Assembly: GCF_016086655.4 (NCBI RefSeq) | Contig: NC_052133.2 | Span: 50,274,383-50,338,382, forward strand | Reading direction: 5' to 3' | DNA length: 64,000 bases | Source of the DNA: Lepeophtheirus salmonis | Taxonomy: Eukaryota > Arthropoda > Copepoda > Siphonostomatoida > Caligidae | Shown: one piece after another, positions 1-12,489 of the stretch | Numbering within the stretch: the stretch's first letter is position 1 | Layout: each line of letters begins with the position of its first letter | Position numbers and translations under genes: made by a program | The notes under the pieces: model-generated | Told to the model about the DNA's origin: nothing | Database searches by the model: none | What the model saw: the letters and a program-made list of their open reading frames with translations, nothing else

Positions 1-1608
1 TGTATATCCTATTAAACTGCAACATTAGAATCGACTCGAATCAACAAATATTCGAAATTTTCCTTGGGCTCATAAATTAAGTACTCTTGAAAAGTACATA
101 AATTGAAACTATTATTAGAGAGTTGTACTAGAATTGCACTAAAGGCTAATCACACTGCGATTTTAAACTCGACTCATACCTGAAGTAAAATACTCATGGC
201 ACTCAAAGACTCGAAATTCCACTTTTTCCTTGTAAAAATGACTCGTGAACAACGTAGATCTAGGAACTACTACTCAGGTCTCGAATTCGAGTCTCAATTA
301 AATTTAATTATTAATTAACCTGCCCTTTCAAACTCTACAGGGACATGAAGTGAAAAACTCATATGAAATCTTATTGGGGCTCATACACGGCGTTACCTTA
401 CAAATACAAAAGCTTACACTGTATTTTTTCTTCGGCTGTCAATGGTTGTGCTACTTTTTCTCTAATTAGTCTTCTAAATGTTAATTGATTGATTAAAATT
501 AGTTCTTGAGTAATTCTCAATCATTATTGAATAGTAATTCCACAGTTGTGAAAAATTGCACAATTACCAATTGATTTTGGGTCTTTTTTTTGTTTACCTT
601 TTCGTAGAAAAGGTTGTGGGATATAATTTGGATAAAGACGAGTATTATAAATAAAAAACTCTGTGTGAATGTCCCTACAAACTTTCAAATTGAAAACAGT
701 CCAACAATTGGTAAGTATAAGAAGTAATTGTCAAACAACTTGTGTGGACACTCGATCCAAAAACAATTTTTTTGGTTTGGTCTTAAATTACTTATTTTAG
801 ACCGATCTGAGCCAATATTTCACTTCAAATGCCGGTCCAAAAATTTTGTGGGTCCGATCAAGACCAATTTATTTGTAGGCCGGTTTTTATTTTAAGATAA
901 AATTGGTTCTGTCTAATAAAAACTATATATGTCACAGAGTAGTCAGTGGTTTTTTGAGCAAACCCAAAAACTACTAACTACAAACTAACTTTGGTCCGTA
1001 TTCTTTTAACTTTTGGAAAAAAAGTTGATCACTTTCACAAAGATGTACATGTACATTGCAAAATAAAAAAATCCAATTCCGATGCGATTCCAATATAAAT
1101 TCCCGATGCCAATTCCTTAATATTTTAAACAATAACTAAAAAATACAATTTTGCTATAAATTTCTAAAAATTAAAGTTAATAAATTAAATAACCTATAAC
1201 GTTAATAATATTTAAATTAAAGTATTAAAATATCAAGGAAGGCGATTTCTCTACTCTACACGGCTATATTTTTCAATGGCGAATTTTACCAGGCCTCTTA
1301 ATCCAAAGGCAAACTTTCCAAAGGCAAATTTCTTTAAAGCAAGCTTTCCTAGATCCCTTTACTGAACCGATTCCCCTAAAAAACAATTGAGCCCTTTTGT
1401 TCACGTTTAGTTTGTGTTCCATTTGTTTCTTTGATTTTTTTTAGATTTTTATCATAAATTATTTTGTTACAATATTTATAAAATTGTAAGACTCAAGCAA
1501 CAAATTGACATGGTCGTTTTTTATATTTTGACAAATATTTATTTATTAGCTTTTTTTTATAACTTAGAAAAGTCATAAAGAGTTAAATGTCTGTAATAAA
1601 TAATAACA
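1..1608. other. AT-rich non-coding stretch with old repeat debris
   Basis: No credible gene is visible. Positions 540-640 resemble 21190-21280 (a shared stretch around ACCAATTGATTTTG followed by a pyrimidine run), so an old dispersed repeat is present. Positions 760-1000 hold several short GACC/GGTC inverted pairs, possibly a decayed foldback element. Positions 1075-1125 contain short GATTCC/GATGC repeats like those at 28300-28350 and at 2930-2975, so the transposon at 1611 probably landed inside an older repeat. Confidence 0.35.
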
Positions 1609-1610
1609 TA

Positions 1611-1637
1611 CCGGGCCGTGCAAAATTATTTACTGAT
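1611..1637 (+). repeat. Left terminal inverted repeat of F1
   Basis: A 27-bp terminus beginning CCGGGCCGTGCA, next to TA at 1609-1610. It pairs with 2862-2888, with mismatches at positions 13 and 24 of the repeat. Confidence 0.9.
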
Positions 1638-1756
1638 GATGTAAATATACGTTTTAAGAGGTTTTGTGGCAACCAATCTGATTGTTTTGTATTTTTACTG
1701 TTAAAATAAACAAAAATCCTTCCCGTGAGAGCGTAACAACTTCCACACGTGAGACC

Positions 1757-2760
1757 ATGTCCAATCAGGAAACAAAGAGGATCGAAATTGCAGGCGTCCT
1801 CCGAGCGGGAGTGCCTCATAACAACATTAAGGAACAGGTTGGGGCCTCGTTGAAGACAATTTAAAACGTTTCCAAGCGCTTGGAGGCTGGGGGTGATCTC
1901 AAGCATTCCCCTGGGGCTGGCAGGAAGCTCACTGTCTCAACAAGGCAAGTAAAGGGTGTGTTCAAGAGGACTCCCAACAGGTCCATTGCCGACATGGCCA
2001 GAAAGATGGGAACGTCGAAATCAACTGTTTCAAGGGCATTGAAAAGGTCTGGAGGAAAGTCCCTGAGGCGTACTGAACGCCCTCTGCTAACTGAACGTCA
2101 GCAAGAAGTCAGACTTGAGCGTGCCAAGAAAATCTTGAATGATATCAAGAGCTCATCTGGACGCATCATCATTTTTTCAGATGAGAAAACTTTTACGGTC
2201 GATCCTGCTTTCAACAGGCAAAATGACCGTGTTGTGAGCTTTGGAGATGTGCAAGATAAGCACCGCTATGTGGCAACAACAAAGCACCCTGCTTCGGTGA
2301 TGATGTTGGTTCTCGTGGCCTCCAACGGGAAGGCCATGAAGCCGGTATGGTTCCCTCTGGCTACAGATTAACAGCGGAGGATTATGTGAAGATTCTGGGG
2401 TCCAAGGGTTTTCCGTGGATCAAAACCATAGTCGGTAACTCTCCTTGGATTTTTCAACAAGATGGAGCATCCGCCCACGCTTCCAAGAAAGCTCAGGAGT
2501 GGCTCAAGGACAACATGAACTTTTGGCCCAAGGACTACTGGCCCCCTCAGAGCCAAGATCTGAACCCACTAGACTTATCTATCTAGGCGCACGTGGAGAC
2601 CAAGGCCTGCAAAAAACGACACAAGAACATAAATGCTTTAAAGGCTGCTGTCAACAATGCCTGGGCCTCCATGGACGCCGATTACATCCAGCAAGTCTGT
2701 GGCAGCTTCAGACGTCGCCTGACCAGTGTCGTTGAGTCAAATGGTGGCTACATTGATTAA
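1757..2760 (+). pseudogene. Tc1/mariner transposase, D-D-36-D spacing, three disabling lesions
   Basis: This is the transposase of the surrounding element; the family cuts and pastes DNA at TA sites in the nucleus. I chose the ATG at 1757 because the first helix-turn-helix follows directly. A second HTH lies near residues 75-97. Catalytic aspartates are seen at residue 142 (FSDEKTF, codon 2180-2182), at residue 236 (QQDGA, 2461-2463) and 37 residues further on at PLD (2572-2574), giving 36 intervening residues. The tail reads NGGYID before TAA at 2758-2760. Lesions: an in-frame TAA at 1862-1864 where a tyrosine codon is expected, a one-base loss near 2355 (the frame changes between PVWFP and SGYRL), and an in-frame TAG at 2584-2586 where tryptophan is expected. 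Without these the protein would be about 334 residues, normal for the group. The spacing is close to maT (DD37D) but one shorter by my count. Confidence 0.9.
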
Positions 2761-2861
2761 ATTTGATCACAAACTATTTTATTATTCTAAAAATGTATGA
2801 ATAAATTGTTTCTCAAGTCATTCGAAATGTCATTATTGTCTGCGATATGTTCTGAACAAAA

Positions 2862-2888
2862 ATCGGTAAATAATTCTGCACGGCCCGG
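2862..2888 (-). repeat. Right terminal inverted repeat of F1
   Basis: A 27-bp terminus ending GCACGGCCCGG, followed by TA at 2889-2890. It is the inverted partner of 1611-1637. Confidence 0.9.
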
Positions 2889-2890
2889 TA

Positions 2891-3399
2891 TAAGAATCGC
2901 AATTGTAAATTAAATATTACTTTCTCCATGCCGATTCCAGAAAAAATACCCCATTCTCTGATCCCGATATATCAGCCATCACTTGTTCTTACTAAGTTTA
3001 TAATCGATGTATTATTCAATGTTTGTGACTAAATAGTGACGTAACTATTTGCTCAAAAATATTCAATGCGATGGTCAATAAAACATTTCTCATTCAGACA
3101 CTGAATTATATAATAATACATAAATCACATATCTTCATGCCCAAAAAAATGTTACACTTTAAATGAGACCTCAATTGCTCAAGATAATCAATGACTATAA
3201 TGAATAGGTATAATATAAATTGCACGTCCATAAAAAAGATTAATAAATATCCTGGAATGCAATAAAAGGTGGGTTCATTCAATTTAATGGATGCATTTTT
3301 ATTGTACTGCTTTAGGATGTCGGATAGCATTATTAATTAATGCAATTTCTTAAATTATATAACTGCATGAAAGATAATATTTTTTGGGGTCAAATAGAG
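2891..3399. other. Non-coding spacer
   Basis: No gene is seen. Positions 2930-2975 continue the repeat (GATTCC, GATCCCGATATATC motifs) that flanks the F1 element on its left near 1075-1125. Confidence 0.3.
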
Positions 3400-4088
3400 G
3401 AGGAGGGGTGATGGGCTCGTCTGAGCTCTCTAAATCATTAATGTAGCCATTAGTGGCTAAGGCTTTGCACACGCTTGGGATGTAGTCCTCGTTCATAACG
3501 TCCCAGTGCTGGCTGACAGTAGTTTTGAGGGCCTCAGTGTTTGGATAACCTACACTGCAAGTCTTCCCCCGACATGCACCCAAAAGGTGTAGTTGAGGGG
3601 GTTGGCTTCAGTAAAGAAGGGATACCTAAAGTGTGAAAAAAGAGTTAAAAGGAACACAAAAGATTCTTGCAATGAAGGGATGGATTTATTTCCTTGATGG
3701 TATCAAAATTGGCCTCTCCAACCTCACAAGGTTTTTTCCATCCACTTTTTTATAGCCCTCTGAACAGTCTGATATGAAACCCTGAGATCTCTTACATGGG
3801 CTCTCATGGACTTGATGGGATTGGCCTGGGCTATTTTCTTTAAATCCTCCAAATCTAGTTTGATCTTTCTAACGGAAGCCTTTTCCCTCTCCAGCGTTTT
3901 GGACATGCTGACGGCGTAAATGATGGTCCTGGAGACCCCCAACTGCTTGGAGTGCGCGAATGAAAATTCGTCTATGACGTTCAAGTGTCATTTTCTAGAC
4001 TTGTACGTCAGCTGGAGAGCTCAGATTTGTTTTGTAATTTTAAGAAATAGATTATGCTAAAATATACATATTTCAATGAACCACCTGG
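3400..4088 (-). mobile_element. Deleted maT-like element, family F2, copy 1
   Basis: A minus-strand element whose 5' end is at the right. Positions 4072-4088 carry the F2 terminus (TTCAATGAACCACCTGG) followed by TA at 4089-4090. The left terminus is not recognisable; sequence similar to the other copies fades just beyond about 3400, so that end is truncated or replaced. Inside, the N-terminal HTH of the transposase is joined to the C-terminal end without the catalytic core, as in the other F2 copies (12925-13701, 34441-35264, 47854-48682). Confidence 0.75.
3401..3984 (-). pseudogene. F2 transposase remnant: HTH joined to C-terminus
   Basis: The minus-strand part 3724-3984 encodes the DNA-binding region (SKQLGVSRT as the recognition helix, then PIKSMRAHVRDL and SYQTVQRAIKK as a second HTH). 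The part 3401-3583 encodes the C-terminal tail (YPNTEALKTTVSQHWD, then NGYIND). The two are joined through a short junction at about 3600-3700 which the other F2 copies share. The first two catalytic aspartates are absent, so no active enzyme can be made. A one-base insertion next to the expected stop makes the frame run on. The frame that gives the HTH has no good ATG in this copy. Confidence 0.75.
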
Positions 4089-4090
4089 TA

Positions 4091-6424
4091 TAAGGAATTC
4101 ACAAAGGGATATTCCTATACTCCATCTGAGAAAATCTTATCTAATAATATGACATATAATATATTGTTGCATCCCTGATGAGAATAAATATTTGGAAATG
4201 TTCGTGATGGTCAAATATTCCACACCAAACGAGCATTTATAAAGATCTACATAATTTGAAAGATCGAAACACTTTTTTTCTTTTTCGGTTTGAACTCCCA
4301 CGCCAATTAATGTATAACAATATATTCAATTCTTTTATGGGCATATTTTCGGGGAAAAAGAAACATATTACCGCAATTATGACTTCCTCTTCATTGCATG
4401 TTGTGGCTTGATTAATGATTATTTTATTTATTTAATGCAATCTATGTGACATTCTTAAGTTTGCTTTAAGAAACATTGAGTTAAATAAAATAATCCATTA
4501 TCTAATCATATCAGATAAAAATTCCTTGGAGTTGTAAATTATAAGCCCTTTATGTATGTAAAAAAAAAGAAGAACCAAAATTTGACATGACCACCGTAAA
4601 GAATGTTTTCGGAGAAGATCAGCTAAGATATCATGTCGTTTCATTAGATCTGTTACCAGCAAGTATGAGAATATAGAAGGAAACACGAATCCCGCTTAGT
4701 ATCTAGCAGAGTTGGGGACTCGTATCTAGACACGAGTTATTACATGGAATCGAAGGTAAAACTTGCTATTCCACTTGAGAATAAACACTTATCCAACATC
4801 GCATTAAGCAGAGGCGTGTATTTGGACATGAGACTCGAGTACAATTTGAGACTATTGAGTCCGGAACTACAATTAGAATAAACTTGTACCTCATTTAGAT
4901 ACAGTATGTGTGCATCACGTTTGAGTTTTGCCTGCTGATACAAAAGGTTTGACGACAAATACATATATATATAGATTGGGTATTTGGAACCAACTCTGGG
5001 ACCGTTTGTAGGATATTGAAATTTTTAAACATGAAGTTTAATGGTTAGGATCGTTTTTACGTTTTTGCAAATATTAACATGTAAAAGTTGAAATAGGAAT
5101 AACTGTCTGTAATACCAACGGTTTCAAATGATAACATACGGCTTAATAAAGTTTGAAAAAGTGCAACACAGAGATAAATGGAAAGCTAAACCAGATAATG
5201 TAAAGCTTTTTGTATTCATTTTTTTGTATATTCAAAAGATTTAATGATGCTAAAATCATAATTCGACTGTAAAATCCATATAACTAACTCTGAGACCGTT
5301 TATGCATGATTTATACTTCTCTTTATGAAGAAAACGATTATTTCGTGGGAGAATAGAGACAGAGATTCAGTCTTATGGGGGTCGTAGAGAAAATGAATAT
5401 CCTATGAGATAAAACCCAAAATTCGTGACTGTGCATTTATTCAGAGTCTGAATGAGGTTAAAGTGTGTTCCATTGGTAGTATACAATCTTAGATACATTA
5501 AAAACTTATCATTGTACATTATCTCACAATCAAAGACACGAGATTTGATTTGGAATCAAAAGCTATCTGAACGAAATTAACTGAACTTGATAAGAATATG
5601 CAAGAACTTGGACCTATAAGCAAAAATTTGAGACTCGTCTTGGACTTGCATAATAAGGGCTCTGATATCAACCAAGGATAGAGATAGGAATGACTCTGAT
5701 CTGGTTTCTAAATTTTACTCTGAGTTCAACAAGGCATGGTATCAACAATATAACTCTCCAAGAAATCCTGAGTGTGGCTTACCGTCACTTATGATCCCAT
5801 GCACTCTTTGTTTGTTTAAACTTAGATGGAAAACATAGCACACTGTTTATATTAGCAACCACACAAAAAATAATATTAAAACTCTCCCAATTCCTTTATG
5901 ACGTTTGCATAAACATCAGTAAGCAAGACAATAGATTATAAATATGAATTCCGATCAAACCAACTATATGTATATGTTGAAAATAACTCAATAATTTATT
6001 GATCAATTTGATGATAATTCAATTGTATTCAAATTTATGATCCAATTATGTTTAACAATATTACTTTAGGAATCCCAAAGATGAAAAATAATATTTATAG
6101 GACATTTGGCTAGGTTTACAACTATCATTAAATAGGTATCGCAACGTGTACTTATTTGTTTATAAGTGTAGGTTATCAACAAAAAATGAAGCTAAAATGA
6201 TTTGTATTCTTCGGAAAATTATTTTCAGATTCTATAAACAAGTTGCTATGACTAATTCTATGAAGATATCACGGTTGGAAGATGTACTTAAAGTAGCAAA
6301 ACCATTATTCCAATGAAATGATAGAAAATTGATACAATTAATGAAGACTTTAAATTATAGGTCATTTTTGTATATCTCAACTTATCCTAAAAATTTGAAT
6401 GGGTAGCCTGTAATTTACTAAAAT
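4091..6424. other. Gene-free stretch with fragments of repeat R1
   Basis: No gene is seen. Positions 4552-4670 are a partial plus-strand R1 copy (core near 4630, with TTTCATTAGATC). Positions 5690-5770 are another R1 piece (TTTTACTCTGAGTTC, then AATATAACTCTCC). Positions 4700-4980 and 5510-5650 contain scattered ACTCGAG/GAGTCTC motifs that recur at 23930-24060, 25000-25080 and 1-300, probably one old repeat. The rest is unassigned AT-rich sequence. Confidence 0.4.
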
Positions 6425-7020
6425 ATATATATTTTAGCCTCCCTCGACCCCCCAAAAAAAAAAAAAAAAAAAAAAGAAGGAATTTTTGTTTTTTTCTAGA
6501 AAATTGAATATTTGAAATGTTAGAAAAATTTTCAAAAAAATAAATCAAAAAATTTTAAATTTTCAAACATTTTTCTACAAAATTTTAGTTTCCATGAATA
6601 GCTATGGATTTTTCAAATTTCTCTCCAAAAAATTAAATATTTGAAATTTAATTTTTAATTTTTTTTTCAAAAAAATGTAATTTCTAGAGTAAACATTTAG
6701 ATTTTTGAACTTTTTGGCAAAAAAAAAATATTTAAAATTTAGATTTTTTAATTTTTTTTTTTCAAAAAATTTAATTTTTTGGTGAGTACGTGGCAGATTT
6801 TCAATTTTTTTGCAAAAAATTTCATTGTTTCATAACAGCAATGGATTTTTATGCATTTTTTTCAAAAAATTTAATATTTGAAATTTTTTGTGTCATGTTG
6901 TGTATTGTTTAATTTTTTATGAAAAAATTTAAGCTTATAAATTTTTTTCCAAAAAATTTAATTTTTCAAATTTTCAAACTTTTTACAAAAAAATTCCAAA
7001 ACTCAAAAAATATATATATA
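6425..7020. repeat. Degenerate low-complexity A/T tandem tract
   Basis: About 600 bp built from decayed copies of a unit like CAAAAAATTTAATTTTTG and its near complement, with runs of A at 6447-6475 and a TATATATA end. No reading frame survives. It looks like a satellite-like or slippage-expanded tract. The period is roughly 30-40 bp but too variable to define by eye. Confidence 0.6.
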
Positions 7021-7156
7021 AATAATCCTGTGAATGGGGCATTCTGTATTAGAAAATACACAATCTATTTATAAAGCCAATGAATTCGTAGATAATTCAT
7101 TAATAAAGTATATGAGCCAAGTATGAGAAAATTAGTCTATGTTAAATGAAATAGTA

Positions 7157-7734
7157 TTATTGTTTGAAAAGTCTTAACCCAACAATGTAAAAAAACTGAA
7201 CTGGATTCTTATCGGCTTCTTCGTTTACAAAAGTATAATTTTGGATAGCTGATTTTAGCTCGACCATACGAGCTGCCAAGTTGATCATAGTAGTGGCTGA
7301 GCAAATGAGGTGATGACTCAATAAATTATGCAGAAAACACACAGAGTGGCACTGTTGGATCGTTGACTGAAATTACATCAGCTACTAGACATTGTAGGCA
7401 TTTCAAAAAGTGCTGAAAATTTGGAAATGAAGAAGATGTGTGCAACACGGCTGCTTGGAAACTTTTCCAAAACTCTGAAAGGAAATTTTTTGGTTTCAAT
7501 TTGTTTAAGTCAATAAACCTCCTATTCAATCAGATGGGAAATTAAAAAAGGGTCGTAATGAGCTGGTAATTGGTCAATTACACCCAATACCTTCCAATCG
7601 TTTGACTCTTTAATAGGGATGTAGCAGTCATAAATTTTGACATTCTCCACCATAACATTCTTCAAATTGTCAGGGTTACCATGTTGATTTTGATTTCTTT
7701 TTTTTAACATGCACAAAATGTTCCTGATTAGCAT
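7157..7734 (-). other. Unassigned open region, possibly a decayed transposon coding sequence
   Basis: Three consecutive minus-strand open frames (7522-7734, 7326-7529, 7157-7342) tile this region in different frames. That is how a frameshifted coding remnant looks. The middle one (EFWKSF..., then FPNFQHFLKCLQCL...) is weakly reminiscent of the C-terminal part of hAT transposases, where a similar hydrophobic block precedes the dimerisation domain, but I cannot establish this. The right end (about 7645-7720) overlaps a reverse-orientation end of repeat R1. It could equally be chance open frames. Confidence 0.25.
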
Positions 7735-7739
7735 TTATA

Positions 7740-8469
7740 GCATCTTATGGTAATGACAATTCATTTTTTTGGTTAGTCAATACAGATTCACGGTTCACGA
7801 GTAGGTTCATTTTCCAAAAATCGGTTCTTTTACGCATTAGAAATAACAGTTCTCGGGTAACCCAATTTTCTCAATGAAATTAGTTAGCGAATCGGCTCAA
7901 TGCCACGATCCGTGGTATCACTAATTATCTCTATAGTTACTTACTGACCTCTCATCGAATATTATTGATTCCGAGTAACCAAAACAATAGGTTGAGTCGT
8001 TATCTTTTTTTTTTTTTTTTTTTAAATGAGTAAAATAAATCAGAGGTTTCGTTGAAGTTGGAGCTGGTTAACAATCACAAGAGCAGTAATAGCAACACAA
8101 TGATTGACCTTTTGACATTACTTTGTATTTTCATAAGGGAAGGAGATTCCACATTCATAGTTTTTTTAAATAAATACGTTTACATAATAATTTATTTAAT
8201 ATACCTATATTGTACCCGTAGTTTTTGATATTTTTTAATACCTTTCCTCCTCAATAAACGCACATTAAAAGCTAAAAGACTGATTGAGATCGATGAACCC
8301 TGGCATATATATAAGTATCTACAACTTATTTTACTTTACAGGGTGCACTCGCTATTGACGATGGTTCTAGACATTTTGCAAAACTCTGGTTATCTACGGT
8401 AAAAATAATGAAAGGCAGTGGACACTTGAAATTTCTTAAGAATAATTTATTAATATGTATTGTTTAGAT
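7740..8469. other. Gene-free spacer
   Basis: Nothing coding is recognised. There is a poly-T run at 8006-8023. TACAGGGTGCACTCG at about 8337-8351 could be a transposon terminus for the element to its right, but no inverted partner was found. Confidence 0.25.
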
Positions 8470-9139
8470 TTAATGAATAAAGTTGCCGTCAGCAGCCACA
8501 ATCTCTTCCAGGCGGGACCGAACACCAGCACCAACGTTCACAACGTCCTACGTCGATATCTTGGTGAGCACGCTCATGATGGAGGCGATGACAGAGTACT
8601 TCTTTCTAGGAGGGACCTATAAGTATTCCTCTTATCCATGCCCCATAAAAAGTCCAGGTGATTAATTAAGGGGAGCTGGGGGCCAGACATCATTTCCCCC
8701 GTTGTAGGGTAAGTTATTGGAGTGCCACAGCTGGTTTTCTTCGAGGTGTGGGAGGGGCGCCATATTGCTGGAAGATGAAGGCTCCCCACCAGATGCATTA
8801 TCCCTCTTGGGCTTCACCACGTTCTTCATCAGGTCAATGTCGACAGCAGCCAAGGGTTATGGTTAATGATTTCCTGAATTTGATTGACGATATTGTCACC
8901 ATGCACGTCACTAAGTCGTTTTCCCTTTACTCTATTCACATAAAACTCATCAGGAAGACTTTTATTGTCGTGGTATTTCGTTCAAACACGATTGTAGTTC
9001 TTGACGGTATTGTAGGGGATGATGTTGAACTCTGCCATGGGTATTTCCAATACGGAACCCAGTTAACAAGGGTCATCTCAAAGCCTCCTTTATACGCGCC
9101 TATTAATTGTTCTAACAAAACTTTCCCACCTAAGTTCAT
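8470..9139 (-). pseudogene. Tc1-like transposase remnant, family F4, internally deleted
   Basis: Read on the minus strand. The N-terminal part (9139 down to about 8870) contains an HTH followed by PYNTVKNY, KGKRLSDVHG and IVNQIQEIINHNPWL, typical of Tc1-type DNA-binding domains. It then jumps to the second half of the catalytic domain: VVKPK, the block normally reading FQQDGAPPH (here FIFQQYGAPP, with the catalytic aspartate changed to tyrosine), NQLWHSNNLPYN and DVWPP. The C-terminus reads VRSRLEEIVAADGNFIH and ends at TAA (complement of 8470-8472). Several frameshifts and stops are present, including a TGA at about 8982. The region holding the first catalytic aspartate is missing. No terminal repeats could be identified. 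Confidence 0.7.
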
Positions 9140-12100
9140 TATGTTTATAATCCGTTGATATCAAGGTGGGGCAGTATTGGAACTATCAGTGGTTGATAAA
9201 GTCTCCCTTCTTACCGGCATAATCTACAATTAAGTACGGTTCATAAAGAAAAAATATGTACATAGAGACGACAAATGGATCTCGATTGGCAATCAAGCAT
9301 AGTAAGGCTATAGGATATTAGTCAGTAGAAATGAACGTCAGCTATGGCAAAGGATAGAAACAAAGATACAGCAATACTAAAAGATAGGAATGACACAACA
9401 GTAGAATGTAGAAAATATTGACAAAGTTTCATTATTGTAAGACTTGGATAATTTTTTTCATTCTTGATCAAGTACTTGCCAGTATATTTCAATTTTTCAT
9501 TTTTTTTATTATTAAAATCAAAATTGAGGTAATCAGACATTTAAATATTATATTTTTGACTTCATTTTTGGAATCCTTAGACTTTAAAATACTCAAATAT
9601 CAAATTTCAAGTGGTAATCTCCTTTTGGATCAAAAAATATACAAGAAACAGTTGTGTCCCGTATAAAGACATGAAAGCGACGGTCAAAATTTTGGTCCAA
9701 AAAGGGACTTGGACGACTATCCATATCTCATGAACACCTTAGAATTATCTGCTGAAATTTGGCACACTTAGTCAACTTATGCATTTGAGCTTGTGTGCCA
9801 AAAATCATCCAAATCTGAGAGGTTCGGGTCACATGCCTCCGTCGATTTGACATGGAATGATCCACCAGTGTTTTTTTCATCTTCCGCTGGATTTGAATTT
9901 AGAAAAGTGAACAGTCGTTTGAATTTTTGTTCTATGTTGTACTTCAACATTAATTAGTATACCAAGACATAACATCTTAATTGTGGTATAGTATCTTTTG
10001 AGCAAGTTAGCACAGATAAATAAAAATTAGACCATAAATATGATTTATATGAACACGTTTTGAAGGACACTGGTCAAATTGAAAGAATATTAATCCCTTT
10101 TTTATAAGCCAATATCTTTGCTCAACCATTTGTGCATCTTGATACCTCTATGTGCTTCTTTCTCTATCGTACAGCCTATCAAATGTCGCAACTCCCCCCG
10201 TAGTCATACTACTATGTGTAAAATCCAGTATCACATATCCAAATTTTATGTATAAAAATGACCATTTGTTGTATGTTTGTCTGGAACCTTATGGAATTTA
10301 TTCATTGTTTATTTACTAATAACGTCAGTTGTAAATGTTATCTTTATAATATATATCAACCCTTCATTTTCAAAAGAAAAGGAAAAAAAAGGGCCATAAT
10401 TTATGCACCAAATTCCAACTCTATTACCCATCAACAGCTTTTGGACCGTTTCTTCTTCTTTTTTAATTAAATATTGCGAAGTAATAAGTATGATATTCAT
10501 AGAGAAAATGAGTGCCTCTCATACTTTTAATTCCATTTTTAATATCTGAGCTCTGGAACATGAAAAAATGAATGAATAAAGGGGACAGAGAAACCATTAA
10601 ACAGTGTTTAAAACCTGGTCCAATCTTGGTAATATTAAGAACATATTGAGCATTTTACATTGCAACCTATAATTTTGCTGCATATATTTTCTCTTCTTGT
10701 ATATCATTTCTTTATGATTTTTGCCGCATTACTTATTCCTTACCTTTTCATATTTTTATAGTATAGGTTAGATCTTTACTTTTAATATTTACTCTTGTAC
10801 CTCAGCTGTAGATCCTATCTGGGATTATTAGTGTATTTCGAAAGGACTCATTGACTTGTAGCACTTGACTCATAGTCAGGATCTTAGTTAAGACATGACA
10901 AAATGTAAGAAATTATATTCATAAAAAAAAAAGAATTTTTCAGGATTGAAGACGAAAGGTGAAGTTCGAACCTATTATATATATATATAAAACAGTCACC
11001 TTTTTCACCCGAGACCTGTCCTGGACTTTCTTGATTATGTTGATATACGTCTCCCTTTCTTAACGATACACTATATAGTGTTTGTGGGGGTAGCCAGTGA
11101 GTTTGGCCATGGTTTTTCTTCGTGGACCCTCTGGAATAATTAGGTGATCTTGTTTCTTCGAAACTCCTCCACCTCTCAGTGATTTTTACGTGATTAAGTT
11201 GTTAGATTTGGTGATATACAACACAGTCACCTAAAATTTTGTATCAGCAAGAAAAACTTGCCCATGATGCACTTATACAAGATCTGGAGGAAGTTTATGT
11301 TTGTTCCAATTGAAGTGCCTAACACTTCTACAGGAAATGTATATGTTTAACAGGTTTAAGTAGTAGAGGTGGTCCCATTCACTTGTCACAGTTCAGACAC
11401 TGTTCATGACTGACAATTCCCTTTGAGTAGGAGGAAGGGGCCTTTGCCTATATAAGAGGCACTGAAGAGCGTAATCCCATCCATCTTACTTAATTGATTG
11501 CACGTAGCTTTTTAGATACCTTTAATATGTCTACCTTTAGCATATGCATTACTCCTATTGAAAATGATTGATGGAATTATAATACACTTGAACAATTCGT
11601 AGGTGAGTTGATTCACTGTCGTTTAAATGTGTAGAGAAAAATTATCTAAGTATGATACTGATTGTTCCTTAGGCAATCCAATACATGTCCAATTTGTTGT
11701 TGATCCTCATTCATTGAATAACATATAACAATTGCAATTTTATGTTTGGAAATACAAAAATTGAATTTGATGGGGAAACGAGTGGGAAATTCATTGCTTA
11801 ATATTTTTGAACAAAAGATTACTTTTAGCTCAGTTGCTATTTTTTTTAATACCCTACTCCCTTTATCAAACCTCAGTTTCGGTTGGTTTTTTACATACCG
11901 GGAGATCATATTTTTTACAACCAAAAGTTGACATACAAAATTATGACACTCGATGAAATAATTTTCACAGTGACTTTTATGTGAGAAACATATCTTGATG
12001 AATGATTTATTTATTATCATTGCCATGACTAACTTGCCATGTTCCTTCTTCAACCCTAATGAATATACATACTAAAACTAACTCGCTCCTCCTTTTTTTT

Positions 12101-12489
12101 CATTCGTATTTAATATGCGTTTTCCCTTTTTCTGTTTGTAAAATAATTTTTTTTTTTTTAACTTTTTTGGGGCATTTTCAAATCGACAACTATGAAACAC
12201 GGGGGAATCTATCTTGTTTTATTAAAAATCGAACCTGTCCTCCAGAGCTCAGAAATATGGTCTGATCAGAATGAAACCTAGTCTTACGTATGTAACTTAA
12301 AGTTCTAAACAACCTTTATTCATGTATTAAGTCTGTATTGTTCCCCGTTTTATATATATATCGTTTTTATCATCCGTTTTTTTAAGTGGGACGTACATCA
12401 CACGCACACAAATAAATTATTTTAAAACCATGTAGGCTAGTCTTTTTTTTTTTTTTCAAGAAACCATCATTATATATTGCGATTATGAA
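9140..12489. other. Gene-free stretch of about 3.3 kb
   Basis: No recognisable gene. The longest open frame is minus-strand 11646-12053 (135 codons), which matches nothing I know and partly overlaps a terminal piece of repeat R1 (11885-11925, ACATACCGGGAG, compare 49655-49675). Positions 9660-9910 have more balanced composition and may be the untranslated part of an unknown repeat. Otherwise AT-rich. Confidence 0.3.

Larger units (their letters stand above)
1611..2888 (+). mobile_element. Full-length Tc1/mariner-superfamily DNA transposon (family F1), inactivated
   Basis: The element is 1278 bp long. It is flanked by the TA dinucleotide on both sides (1609-1610 and 2889-2890), the target duplication expected for Tc1/mariner insertion. 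It starts with CCGGGCCGTGCA and ends with its inverted complement; the terminal repeats match at 25 of 27 positions. One transposase gene lies between them on the plus strand. The interior is visibly richer in G and C than the flanks. Termini, target site and gene layout are complete, so this was once an autonomous element. Confidence 0.92.

Noticed and set aside
1682..1864. Open frame starting upstream of the F1 transposase ATG
   Set aside because: The first 25 codons are the element's leader; the transposase starts at 1757 and the frame ends at a mutation, not a natural stop.
2445..2735. 96-codon plus-strand open frame
   Set aside because: Shadow of the F1 transposase in another frame; the catalytic motifs are in the frame covering 2347-2586.
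11646..12053. 135-codon minus-strand open frame as a gene
   Set aside because: Low-complexity Lys/Ile/Asn-rich translation, overlap with an R1 end, and no family resemblance. Such lengths occur by chance in AT-rich DNA.
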